Source of the DNA: Moritella sp. F3
GTDB taxonomy: Bacteria > Pseudomonadota > Gammaproteobacteria > Enterobacterales > Moritellaceae
NCBI RefSeq assembly: GCF_015082335.1
Contig: NZ_BLRL01000016.1
Location: 1 to 64,000, forward strand
Direction of reading: 5' to 3'
Length of the DNA: 64,000 bases
Notes under the pieces: model-generated
Told to the model about the DNA's origin: nothing
Databases searched by the model: none
Seen by the model: only the letters and a program-made list of their open reading frames with translations
Program-made: the position numbers and the translations under genes
Shown here: piece after piece, positions 26,036-35,101 of the stretch
Layout: each line of letters begins with the position of its first letter
How positions within the stretch are numbered: position 1 is the first letter of the stretch

Positions 26036-27013
26036 CTATTTACCGCGGCTGACACCACGCGATGTACGGCTACCACTATTTCTAAATGATCCGGTCTTGC
26101 TGGTCGCTTTATTACTGCTCGTAAACGACTTTTTCGGTTTAGAATAGCTGCTCGCTGTTTTAGTCGGCGTATAACTAGAACGACTCAGCCCAGCAGAACC
26201 CGAGCGTGTCTTCGCATAAGGTGAACTAAACGATTGGCCTTTACGTTGAAATGATTTACGTGTTTTAGTTTCAACGGCCGCTTGCTTGACGCTTTGCTTA
26301 GGACTTGTATAACGTGAACGGCCATAATCATTGTAATAACTATAACGACGATTTTGACTCCAACTCGAATAACCCACACGACCAGTTAAATCGCCCAACA
26401 TGCGATACATACCGTACCACTGCCAGAAACTTGTGCCGTTACTGCCGCTTTGCCAATTACCGTAATTGGGGTTGCCAACCATCTGGCTACCAGCGCCATA
26501 ATCAGCACCATCACCACTGCTTTGTTCAGCGTATTGACTAATTGCGCCAACACGAGCAAGTTGGCCGTCAGACATATCCGCGAGCACATTAATTGGATCC
26601 GTGAGTGCATCATTAAATAAGCTTTGTTTAGAGGCCTCGTTAATACGCGTCAATTCATCCAGCAATGAACCCGCATTATCGAGTGTGACCGTTTCAGCTC
26701 GCACATCATTGAGACGCATCGCCAGATTTTCATATAAAGGCCCCTTACGCGTTGCATCCTCTGCAATCAAGTCCGCGATACGAGTAAGCTCTGGCTTTTG
26801 TTGTTTTAGAACATGCGCATACTCAGATAACAATCTTGCATTACGAATTGAGCCGGTTTCAATTGCCGTGCCAAGTCGTTCAAGTGACTGCTCAGTAGTG
26901 AGCACTTGCTGCGTAATTGTCTTTTGTGTTTGTTCTAGTTTTGATTCACAGCCAGCTAACAGCTGTAAAATAAATAACAGACTTATTAACTTCCATGGTT
27001 TAATCATTGACAT
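26036..27013 (-). CDS. Uncharacterised lipoprotein with Ser/Arg/Lys-rich C-terminal tail
   Basis: The 325-aa protein has a lipoprotein signal ending in LLAGC. A predicted helical region (about 25-150) precedes a Gly/Ser/Tyr/Trp-rich middle (GNWQSGSNG, FWQWYGMYRM). A very basic, Ser-, Thr- and Tyr-rich tail (about 215-325) contains many SR, SK and GS pairs. I recognise no catalytic motif. It lies between cti and the DUF350 gene on the same strand, so it is probably part of the envelope cluster. The cationic tail may bind phospholipid, LPS or murein; that is a guess. Confidence 0.72.
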   Translation of the reverse strand: MSMIKPWKLISLLFILQLLAGCESKLEQTQKTITQQVLTTEQSLERLGTAIETGSIRNARLLSEYAHVLKQQKPELTRIADLIAEDATRKGPLYENLAMRLNDVRAETVTLDNAGSLLDELTRINEASKQSLFNDALTDPINVLADMSDGQLARVGAISQYAEQSSGDGADYGAGSQMVGNPNYGNWQSGSNGTSFWQWYGMYRMLGDLTGRVGYSSWSQNRRYSYYNDYGRSRYTSPKQSVKQAAVETKTRKSFQRKGQSFSSPYAKTRSGSAGLSRSSYTPTKTASSYSKPKKSFTSSNKATSKTGSFRNSGSRTSRGVSRGK

Positions 27014-27131
27014 AAATGGCCACCTATCTTGCCCGCCGATTTTAATATAATCACGCCATCATCTGGCTTTTTAATATCCCGTTACTGTACGTTTTAAGCA
27101 TCAAAAAATCAATTGCTTATAACGCTGTAAA

Positions 27132-29528
27132 TTACCTATTTTGTAAGCGGTTATAATCCAATAAGCCTGCGTTAATAGGCTGTAACTGCTGATTAAGCGC
27201 TTGAATGGTATCACTGTGTGGCCAGAATCGAGGATCTGAGCGCCTAACACCATAATCATCTAACCAAGCACTATAATCTGTGGCAGTTTGCATCGCAGCT
27301 AAACGCGCAACAAATATCGGTAATTGTGCTGCATCTACCGTTAAGTACACGCCAGGATAATCACCAATAATGCCACTCACCACCGTTAGGGTATCTTCTG
27401 CCGGTAATAAATTCGATTCTTCATCCAATAAACTAGACATATTACTGTGAGCAACGTTCTTCACTAAGCTATAAACGCGCTTCTTATCACCATCATTCAC
27501 CAATAATATCGCAGTTTCTGGCAACTGATTAACCGGTTTCCCCACCAGTGCCATAAGCACCTGCATCAATGCAACTTCTTTAGCGGGTGTACCTTCCTGC
27601 TCTAGTGCATATTGAGTTGGTAATACCTGCGCAAGATGCTGTTTCAATAAGCCGAACAGCTCTAGTTTATGAAATGGCGCTTTATGATCTTGTGTCTGGT
27701 AATCAATATCGCTGTCTTTGGCGACAAAATGATCACTCTCTTCTAAATATTTTTGTAAGCTAATGCCTTCATCACGATACCAATAATCATGCTCTTGCTG
27801 GCGACTGTCTTTAGGCAATAGGTTTAAAAAATTAAACTCCGCTTCCATGCGTAAAAAGTCCATATATAGGCGGGTATTCAATTGATGGCCAACATTACCA
27901 TACACATCAAATCCAGCGACTAATAAATAATGGATACGCTCGAGTAAGGGATAGTCAATTAACCAAGCTGTTTTAGGTGCCTGCCCCACTAGCCCCTTCA
28001 CCACAGTCGCACTATCAAAATGACGGAAAATAGTCAGTGCAGCGTTGTCATTCCCTTGCGGATTTTGATTCGCAGATGTGAGGTTTTCACCACTCCAAAC
28101 CAAATGTAAATCTAATAATGACTCTTGATTAAATAGCTGATTAACTTTGCGTTTCTTCGCTTGTGAATATGCTTTTTGCGCTTGTGAATATTGATACCAA
28201 GTGACGACGACACCTGCGTTACTTTCCGATTCAGCAGGTAAGCGTAAATGCGCTTTCTGTTCAGAAAGAAAATTATCACTGTTCAGTCCGGCTTGGGCTT
28301 CACGTGTAACAAAAAACACCCAAAAATGATCATCAATTACATTAACCGCTATTTGACCACGACAAACAGGCCCTTTAATAAAGCCCATAATGGTATTTTG
28401 AGCCTCCTGTAGCATAAATTTGTAACGCGATTGCGCAGGTATTGCTTCAAAAGTGATGAACGGATTCGAGGCAACTTCCGGTTTATAGCTTGGTAAGCTG
28501 TTGACTTCATATTGTGGTTGTTCAAAAATTTCTTTAAATGTTGCCATACGCGCTGGATTTAGCGCATAAGGTAAATGTGTTTTAGCTAAAATAGTTTCAC
28601 GTTCACGCTGCAAGCGATAATAAACACGTGCTGTTTTTGGGTCTTCATAAGGGCGGCGTGTGGCAATGATCTCTATTGGCATTCCCGGTGGGGTTTTCGA
28701 GCGTACTAATTTAAAATAGGCTGGTTCTGACTCACTAAAATAAAGATGAGATAGAAATAAATGTTCATAAATATAGCGGCTAACCAACTGACTTTTTAAT
28801 GTGCTTTTATTCAGCCATTGTTCCCAATATGCTACTTTCGTAAGCTGCTCATCAGAAAGTACTGGTAAAGCTGACATTTTAGCCCCAGCTGACAGCCAAG
28901 ACGTCAATAATGTGAATTCACCATTGCTCAGTGCTGGCAGACCATAGGGCATACCGCCTTCAGGATGTTGTAATGCGTAATCATCAAACTCACCGATGGT
29001 GCTACATTGCTGCTCTCGATTAAGCGAAAAGTCATAGCTTTCAGGTAATATGTTGCTAGTAACAGAGTCATGATTAAAGCTATCCTGCTGCTTTAATGCT
29101 AATGAGCGATACAGTACGCTGGCCATTAAATTAGCTTCATCGACTTGCTTACGTTCATTTAATACCGCAGAAAAGCCTTGCTCACGCCATGCCTGAGTCG
29201 ATGTCGCATCTTCATATAATCGTGTGGGTGGAATAGCCAATAAACGTGAACCACTGTGTATCAATGACTTACTCAAACCACGCTCAATACCTGCTGGAGA
29301 GGTTAATTTTAATTGGCAAGGCGCATCATAACAGCCATGGCACACCACACAGCGTTGGTTAAGCAAAGGTTGAACTTCGTTAAGGTAAGTTGATGCCTGA
29401 GGGCTTATCGGGGAAACAGTGCGCACCTGAACTTCTTCAGTGCCATACATGACATCATAATTAGCCACGACAGCGGCGGCACAACCAGATAACAATACAA
29501 ACAAAATAACAAAGACAGAACGAGACAT
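27132..29528 (-). CDS. cti: Cti, cis/trans fatty acid isomerase
   Basis: The 798-aa protein has a signal sequence with a possible lipobox (LLSGC). A cytochrome-c heme motif CVVCH (about residues 55-59) lies near the N-terminus, as in Pseudomonas and Vibrio Cti. The long remaining part, with RHFDSATVVKGLVG and PETAILLVNDGD segments, fits the family. The enzyme converts cis-unsaturated fatty acids of membrane phospholipids to trans without their release, acting from the periplasm to stiffen the membrane under solvent or temperature stress. It starts the cluster leading to the SpeE/SpeD-like genes. Confidence 0.92.
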   Translation of the reverse strand: MSRSVFVILFVLLSGCAAAVVANYDVMYGTEEVQVRTVSPISPQASTYLNEVQPLLNQRCVVCHGCYDAPCQLKLTSPAGIERGLSKSLIHSGSRLLAIPPTRLYEDATSTQAWREQGFSAVLNERKQVDEANLMASVLYRSLALKQQDSFNHDSVTSNILPESYDFSLNREQQCSTIGEFDDYALQHPEGGMPYGLPALSNGEFTLLTSWLSAGAKMSALPVLSDEQLTKVAYWEQWLNKSTLKSQLVSRYIYEHLFLSHLYFSESEPAYFKLVRSKTPPGMPIEIIATRRPYEDPKTARVYYRLQRERETILAKTHLPYALNPARMATFKEIFEQPQYEVNSLPSYKPEVASNPFITFEAIPAQSRYKFMLQEAQNTIMGFIKGPVCRGQIAVNVIDDHFWVFFVTREAQAGLNSDNFLSEQKAHLRLPAESESNAGVVVTWYQYSQAQKAYSQAKKRKVNQLFNQESLLDLHLVWSGENLTSANQNPQGNDNAALTIFRHFDSATVVKGLVGQAPKTAWLIDYPLLERIHYLLVAGFDVYGNVGHQLNTRLYMDFLRMEAEFNFLNLLPKDSRQQEHDYWYRDEGISLQKYLEESDHFVAKDSDIDYQTQDHKAPFHKLELFGLLKQHLAQVLPTQYALEQEGTPAKEVALMQVLMALVGKPVNQLPETAILLVNDGDKKRVYSLVKNVAHSNMSSLLDEESNLLPAEDTLTVVSGIIGDYPGVYLTVDAAQLPIFVARLAAMQTATDYSAWLDDYGVRRSDPRFWPHSDTIQALNQQLQPINAGLLDYNRLQNR

Positions 29529-29679
29529 GAGAATCCTTTCACTACTAATGCTTAAATATAAACCGTAAAATCCGACTGGCTTTATAATAAAGAGGACTGA
29601 TCATGATATACCGAGCCAACTTATAAATACAAGTTGCACAATTATTTGCTCACTTTGTTATCAGTAATATAAATCTGGT

Positions 29680-29727
29680 ATAAAAAAACAAAAAAAGCCA
29701 ATTTAACTCTTTAATTAAATTGGCTTT
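29680..29727 (-). terminator. Terminator of the AbgT-family gene
   Basis: The stem AAAGCCAATTTAA / TTAAATTGGCTTT is followed on the minus strand by TTTTTTTGTTTTTTTA, a strong T tract. It lies 34 bases after the transporter stop codon. Confidence 0.9.
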
Positions 29728-29760
29728 AATGTTTAGTTTCATTAACTAAAGCGAGGCTAA

Positions 29761-31323
29761 TTAGCCCATGCTATATGTATAAGGTGCTTGAATACCCAGT
29801 GGGATACCTAGCGCCCAATAACCAAGTAAGAAGATTGTCCAACCGATTAACATCGCAATCGAGTAAGGCATCATTAATGCTGCTAATGTACCAATACCAG
29901 AGCTCTTCATATAACGTTGTGTGTAAACAACAACTAATGGGAAGAACACCATTAGTGGTGAGATAATGTTAGACACTGAGTCACCAACACGATAAGCCGC
30001 TTGGGTAAGTTCAGGTGAAATACCAACAGCCATCAACATAGGCACAAGTACTGGACCGATTAATGCCCATTTTGCCGATGCACTACCAACTAATAAGTTA
30101 ACAAATGCCGTCAATAAGATCATACCAACAATCGTCACCTGCCCCGGCATATCCATTGATTTCAATAGATCTGCACCAGACAACGCTAGTAATGTACCCA
30201 AGTTAGACTGGCTAAATGCCGCAAGGAATTGTGCGCAGAAGAAAGCCATTACAATGTAACCGCCCATAGTCCCCATAGTCGCTGCCATCGCTTTAATGAC
30301 ATCATCACCTGATTTGAACGAGCCAGAAACACGACCGTAAACAATACCCGGAATAATAAATAGTACAAAAATAAGTGGCACAATTGATTGCATGATCGGC
30401 GCTGAAAATGACGTTAATTCGCCTTCAGGTGAGCGTAATGGCGATGTTTCAGGGTATAACGCAGTAATTAATGCCACGATACCTGCAACCATAGTCCAAC
30501 CCGCATAGCTAAATGCTCTTGATTCAGCGGTTGATAACACAGCTAAATTAGGCGCTTCTTCAGCGTCTGTATCAACAGGTGTTGCAGCAAGACGAGGTTC
30601 AATGATTTTTTCTGTTACGTACCAACCAACACACACAACAAGGATTGAAGATAAGCCAGTAAAGAAAATGTTTGCCAGTGGATTAACCACATAAGCAGGG
30701 TCTAATACTTGTGCAGCTGATTGCGTAAAGCCAGCAAGAAGCGGATCAATTCCCGATGGGATAAAGTTAGCCGAGAAACCACCAGATACACCTGCGAATG
30801 CAGCCGCGATACCCGCTAAGGGATGACGGCCTGCCGCATGGAAGATCACACCACCCATCGGGATCACTAACACATAACCGGCATCAGCAGCAGTATGTGA
30901 AATGATAGCCACCAAGATCAACATAGGTGTTAATAACTTAGCTGGAGTGAAGTTAAGCATTTTCTTCAAACCAGTATTAATAAAGCCAGATGCTTCAGCC
31001 ACACCAAGGCCAAGCATAGATACCAGTACAATACCTAACGGCGCAAAACTGGTAAATGTAGTTACCATATTTGCAAGGAAAGAAGCCAGTGACTGCCCGG
31101 TGAGTAAATTATTAATCTCGATAGCTTGACCAGTGATCGGATGGATCATACCAAAATCAAACTGTGAAAATAACGCTGATAATAGCCAAACAATGACTAA
31201 GCCCCAAAAGAATAAAATCGCAGGATCAGGTATTTTGTTACCTGCTCGCTCAATTAAATTCAAAAATTTATCCATTGCCCCAGAGGGTTTATCAGGTGTG
31301 TTTGCCACAGCTTGCTTGCTCAT
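29761..31323 (-). CDS. AbgT-family transporter
   Basis: The 520-aa protein has about eleven membrane helices. It shows the AbgT pattern: an N-terminal MDKFLNLIERAGNKIPDPAI, and the conserved hairpin regions AFAGVSGGFSANFIPSGIDP and GSASAKWALIGPVLVPML. Family members take up p-aminobenzoyl-glutamate (E. coli AbgT) or export sulfonamide-like drugs (MtrF, YdaH types). No abgA/abgB hydrolase genes are beside it, so the substrate is undetermined. GGAG lies before the ATG. Confidence 0.9.
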   Translation of the reverse strand: MSKQAVANTPDKPSGAMDKFLNLIERAGNKIPDPAILFFWGLVIVWLLSALFSQFDFGMIHPITGQAIEINNLLTGQSLASFLANMVTTFTSFAPLGIVLVSMLGLGVAEASGFINTGLKKMLNFTPAKLLTPMLILVAIISHTAADAGYVLVIPMGGVIFHAAGRHPLAGIAAAFAGVSGGFSANFIPSGIDPLLAGFTQSAAQVLDPAYVVNPLANIFFTGLSSILVVCVGWYVTEKIIEPRLAATPVDTDAEEAPNLAVLSTAESRAFSYAGWTMVAGIVALITALYPETSPLRSPEGELTSFSAPIMQSIVPLIFVLFIIPGIVYGRVSGSFKSGDDVIKAMAATMGTMGGYIVMAFFCAQFLAAFSQSNLGTLLALSGADLLKSMDMPGQVTIVGMILLTAFVNLLVGSASAKWALIGPVLVPMLMAVGISPELTQAAYRVGDSVSNIISPLMVFFPLVVVYTQRYMKSSGIGTLAALMMPYSIAMLIGWTIFLLGYWALGIPLGIQAPYTYSMG

Positions 31324-31760
31324 TATAACTCCATCATTATTTGCATCGTACGATTAAAAGCCAAAAATAATAGCTAAATAGGAGCAATTTACAAGCGTAT
31401 AATGCGGCCAATTACACCATCGAAAAACACCTGTATATAACAGAATAGGTATATTAGCGTTATGCACTACACTCACATCCCCCAACCTATCAACGGCTTA
31501 TATAACGCTACTACATTGCAAATAGCGATATTTACGTCTACAAAAATAGTTATTTAAAGCAGTGTAAATTATTTACCTGACACTTTGACCTGTACGATTA
31601 ACCAACGCAACTTAGTTATATTTAGTACATCTGTATCATTCGTATATAAACCACCACAGCACCTGCACATAATATAAATACTGCATAAATATTGCGTAGC
31701 TACGATGTCAGTTAACCCTAAGCCGTTAAATAGGATATTTGTATCACCGCTGCAGTTAAG
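31324..31760. other. 437-base intergenic region, no gene seen
   Basis: This is the gap between the exonuclease gene stop and the AbgT gene start, both on the minus strand. It should hold the transporter promoter. I find no ORF with a ribosome-binding site, no strong hairpin and no recognised operator. Confidence 0.5.
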
Positions 31761-32381
31761 TTATTGCTGATAACGACGTAAAAAAGTATCGACTGATTTC
31801 TTTGGCGTTTTAACTAACTTCTGTATTAATGGGAAAGGAATATAGGCCAAGTTATAACGTAATTTTATTTCATCTAGCATCACTAACCAAAGTTTCGTGG
31901 TCATTTCAGAATCAAATAACGCGCGGTGAAAACCACCGTCTGAGGGGATATTAGTATAGTTAATCAGTTCACCTAATTTATGACTCGGCGCGTCTTGAAA
32001 AATGCGTCGAGCCACCAGCAGCGAACAACTAAACTCACCATTATAACTGCGACCAATGCGGGTTAATTCAGCGTCTAAAAAACGCTTATCAAATGAAGCA
32101 TTATGGGCAACTAAATTATAACCTTGAATAAAATCGGCAAAGCGGTGCATCACTTCTTCACAAGGCGCAGCATCTTCGAGCATGGTATTGGTGATACCCG
32201 TGTAATCAGCAATAAAACTACTGACACGACGGCCAGGATGCATCAACTCTTGAAAGCGCCCCGTGATCTCGCCATCTTCAATTTTTACCGCACCGATTTC
32301 AATCGCGCGATCCCCCATATCAGGAGATAACCCCGTGGTCTCGAAATCCAATATAATAAGGGTATCAGCGTTCACTATCAT
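31761..32381 (-). CDS. DEDDh 3'-5' exonuclease (DnaQ-like)
   Basis: The 206-aa protein has all exonuclease motifs: ExoI LDFETTG (Asp12, Glu14), ExoII HNASFDKRFLD, and ExoIII HRALFDSEMT with the general-base His. It resembles DnaQ epsilon-like nucleases acting outside the replicase, and may trim DNA or RNA. The ATG directly abuts an AGGA, while an in-frame GTG two codons later is spaced six bases from it; the GTG may be the true start. Confidence 0.87.
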   Translation of the reverse strand: MIVNADTLIILDFETTGLSPDMGDRAIEIGAVKIEDGEITGRFQELMHPGRRVSSFIADYTGITNTMLEDAAPCEEVMHRFADFIQGYNLVAHNASFDKRFLDAELTRIGRSYNGEFSCSLLVARRIFQDAPSHKLGELINYTNIPSDGGFHRALFDSEMTTKLWLVMLDEIKLRYNLAYIPFPLIQKLVKTPKKSVDTFLRRYQQ

Positions 32382-32498
32382 TCCTACGTACTCTCTCGTT
32401 GTAACTTATAAGTCAGCCATGAATTATAAAACAGTATGCTCACACAAGCGATCTATGTCTACACTAGGGGTAATAGCTGTTTTATAAGAGGGAACTGT

Positions 32499-34898
32499 AT
32501 GTCGATAAAACCTCTAAGTTGTAGCCAATTATACAGAGCTGCAACACTCACCAAGCTTGCTGCTGACTGTAAGTCAACTAAACACCTGCAACCACTCGAC
32601 CAAATTATCGGTCAAGATCGCGCACAACAAGCGGTTGAATTTGCCATGTCTATAAAAGAAAAAGGCTACAATATTTATGCACTTGGACACAATGGCCTCG
32701 GCAAGCGCACCATGATATTACGCTACCTTAACCGACATGATCCAAGTACCAACAACCAGCAAATTTTTGATTGGTGCTATACGGTTAATTTTGACGACGC
32801 CCGCATTCCCAAAGTACTAAAACTACCTGCAGGCACCGCTCATCAATTTAAAAAAGAAGTTGAAAGCCTTAGCCTACGCTTAGTCAAAGCCTTATCGATG
32901 ACGTTTGATAACGAGATCTATTTTGCTCGCGCCGAAAAACTCAAAAATCAATTAGAAAGTAAACAAGAAGCGATATTACAAGATCTGACCAAATCAGCCG
33001 AACAACATAGCATTAGCTTAACGCTCACAGTGCAAGGAGATTACCAGCTCGTTGCCATGAACGACAAAAATGAAGCCTACTCTGAAAGTGATTTTAACGC
33101 GTTAACGGACAGCCAAAAAAAACGTTTTGAAACGAAGATCAGTGAGTTGGAAATAAAGTTACGTGGCATTATTCGCCAATTAACAATTTGGGAAGAAGAA
33201 TTCACCGATAAGATCCAAAAGCTCGATGAACAAATAGCGCTGGACGTATTAGTGCATTGCACCACCCCATTAAAAGAGAAATATAGCCACTTACCCGACG
33301 TCAAAGCCCATTTAATTGCGATGAATAAAGACATATTAGACAATCTGGATATCTTTGTGGAAGACAGCGAGGATGATATCACCTTGGCTTATGCAGCGTT
33401 AGACAAAAAAATTCCACGCCGCTATCAAATTAACGTACTGGTTTGTCAAGAAACAAACACCTTCCCCATCGTCGTGGAAGAAAGCCCTAACTACCATACT
33501 ATTTTTGGCTATATCGAAAACGCCACGTTTAAAGGCACCGTGTTCACCGATGCCTCTTTGATCCGAGCTGGTAGCTTGCATCGCGCTAATGGCGGTGTCT
33601 TAATGATTGACGCCATCAAAGTCCTCGAGCGTCCTTATGTTTGGGATGGTTTGAAACGCGCCTTACGCGCCAACAAACTTAGCCTCAGCTCACTGGAACG
33701 CGAGGTCAGCTTATCAGGCACTATCTCATTAGATCCCGAACCAATACCACTGACGGTTAAGATCATACTGTTCGGTGATTATCAGACTTATCAACTGCTA
33801 CAACAATATGACCCTGAATTTAGAGAGCTATTTCGCGTCACCGCTGATTTTGAAGATGTCATGCCTAGAACAGATATCGCCGAAGCCAACTATGCTAAAT
33901 TCATCTCGAGCATAGTGCACGACAATAATATGCTGCATTGCGACCGTAAAGCCATGATCAGGATCATCGAGTACAGTTCTCGCCAAGCAGAAGATCAAGA
34001 CATGCTTTCCTTGCACTCTGTTGATATAGCTAATTTACTGCGCGAGACTAACTATTGCGCCCGACTCGCCAATGCCACCCTAATTCGCCATCACCATGTT
34101 GAACAAGCGCTGGCAAACAAACAGCAACGATCAGGTCGATTGCAAGATTATCTATTGCACAGCTTTATGAACGGCTCCACGCTCATTGATATTAAAGGCC
34201 TAGTAATTGGCCAAATTAATGCGCTTTCCGTCATTGCTACATCAGACAGTCAATTTGGTATTCCAGGTCGTATCACAGCCACAGCCTCTTTTGGTGAAGG
34301 GGAAATATTCGATATTGAACGGCAGGTAAAACTTGGTGGTAATATCCATTCTAAAGGGGTGATGATCTTATCCGCTTATTTAGCATCAGTATTTGGCCAG
34401 ACTGACATCATTCCACTGACAACGCGTTTAACGTTCGAGCAGTCTTACGGTCAAGTCGATGGTGACAGCGCCTCACTCGCCGAATGCTGCGCCATTATGT
34501 CGGCATTTTCACAACTGCCATTGCGGCAGGATATAGCCATCACAGGTTCCATGGATCAGTTTGGCCATGCGCAGCCTATCGGCGGCGTCAATGAAAAAAT
34601 AGAAGGCTTCTTTGATGTGTGCTCATCGATTACAACACTATCAACACAAGGGGTTATTATTCCACGCGCTAATGTCCACAATTTAATGTTAAGGAGCGAT
34701 GTCATTGTCGCAGTTGAACAAGGTCGATTCCATATTTGGGCAATTGATCATGTCACCGAAGCGATTAATTTACTCACTAACATCATCGCAGGCTCAAGGA
34801 ACAACAAAGGAGAATACGCACATAACTCGGTGTTTGGTATTACCCAAAACCGATTAACCGGCCTACGAAAAGATAATAGCGCCACAGCAAGCACATAA
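32499..34898 (+). CDS. Lon-like AAA ATPase/protease (LonP-type, YcbZ-like)
   Basis: The 799-aa protein has an N-terminal ATPase region with a P-loop GHNGLGKRT, where Arg replaces the usual Ser/Thr after GK. A coiled insertion (about 140-260), a Walker B-like GGVLMIDAI and a C-terminal Lon proteolytic domain follow. The Ser-Lys dyad is visible as the Ser of DGDSASLAE and the Lys of GGVNEKIEGFF. GAGGGA upstream of 32499 supports this start over the longer frame at 32436. It probably degrades regulatory proteins; the substrate is unknown. It is divergent from the exonuclease. Confidence 0.88.
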   Translation: MSIKPLSCSQLYRAATLTKLAADCKSTKHLQPLDQIIGQDRAQQAVEFAMSIKEKGYNIYALGHNGLGKRTMILRYLNRHDPSTNNQQIFDWCYTVNFDDARIPKVLKLPAGTAHQFKKEVESLSLRLVKALSMTFDNEIYFARAEKLKNQLESKQEAILQDLTKSAEQHSISLTLTVQGDYQLVAMNDKNEAYSESDFNALTDSQKKRFETKISELEIKLRGIIRQLTIWEEEFTDKIQKLDEQIALDVLVHCTTPLKEKYSHLPDVKAHLIAMNKDILDNLDIFVEDSEDDITLAYAALDKKIPRRYQINVLVCQETNTFPIVVEESPNYHTIFGYIENATFKGTVFTDASLIRAGSLHRANGGVLMIDAIKVLERPYVWDGLKRALRANKLSLSSLEREVSLSGTISLDPEPIPLTVKIILFGDYQTYQLLQQYDPEFRELFRVTADFEDVMPRTDIAEANYAKFISSIVHDNNMLHCDRKAMIRIIEYSSRQAEDQDMLSLHSVDIANLLRETNYCARLANATLIRHHHVEQALANKQQRSGRLQDYLLHSFMNGSTLIDIKGLVIGQINALSVIATSDSQFGIPGRITATASFGEGEIFDIERQVKLGGNIHSKGVMILSAYLASVFGQTDIIPLTTRLTFEQSYGQVDGDSASLAECCAIMSAFSQLPLRQDIAITGSMDQFGHAQPIGGVNEKIEGFFDVCSSITTLSTQGVIIPRANVHNLMLRSDVIVAVEQGRFHIWAIDHVTEAINLLTNIIAGSRNNKGEYAHNSVFGITQNRLTGLRKDNSATAST

Positions 34899-35101
34899 AC
34901 CGACGTAGTTTAATAAATACAGGGATAGTAGTTACTTACCGATATCGCATTCATCCCCTATAAAGATAAAGAAACATGAACAAATATGAATAACCCTAAT
35001 AAAAACACTCATTTAGGATTGTTCTACAGCTAAATATGTTGACATAAATAAATGAAATTTTATACTGCAAGCTCTTTAGTCAATGGTAAGTAGTCGCTCT
35101 G

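Noticed and set aside
31431..31447. Possible LexA box (CTGTATATAACAG)
   Set aside because: The spacing between the CTG and CAG half-sites is seven bases rather than ten.
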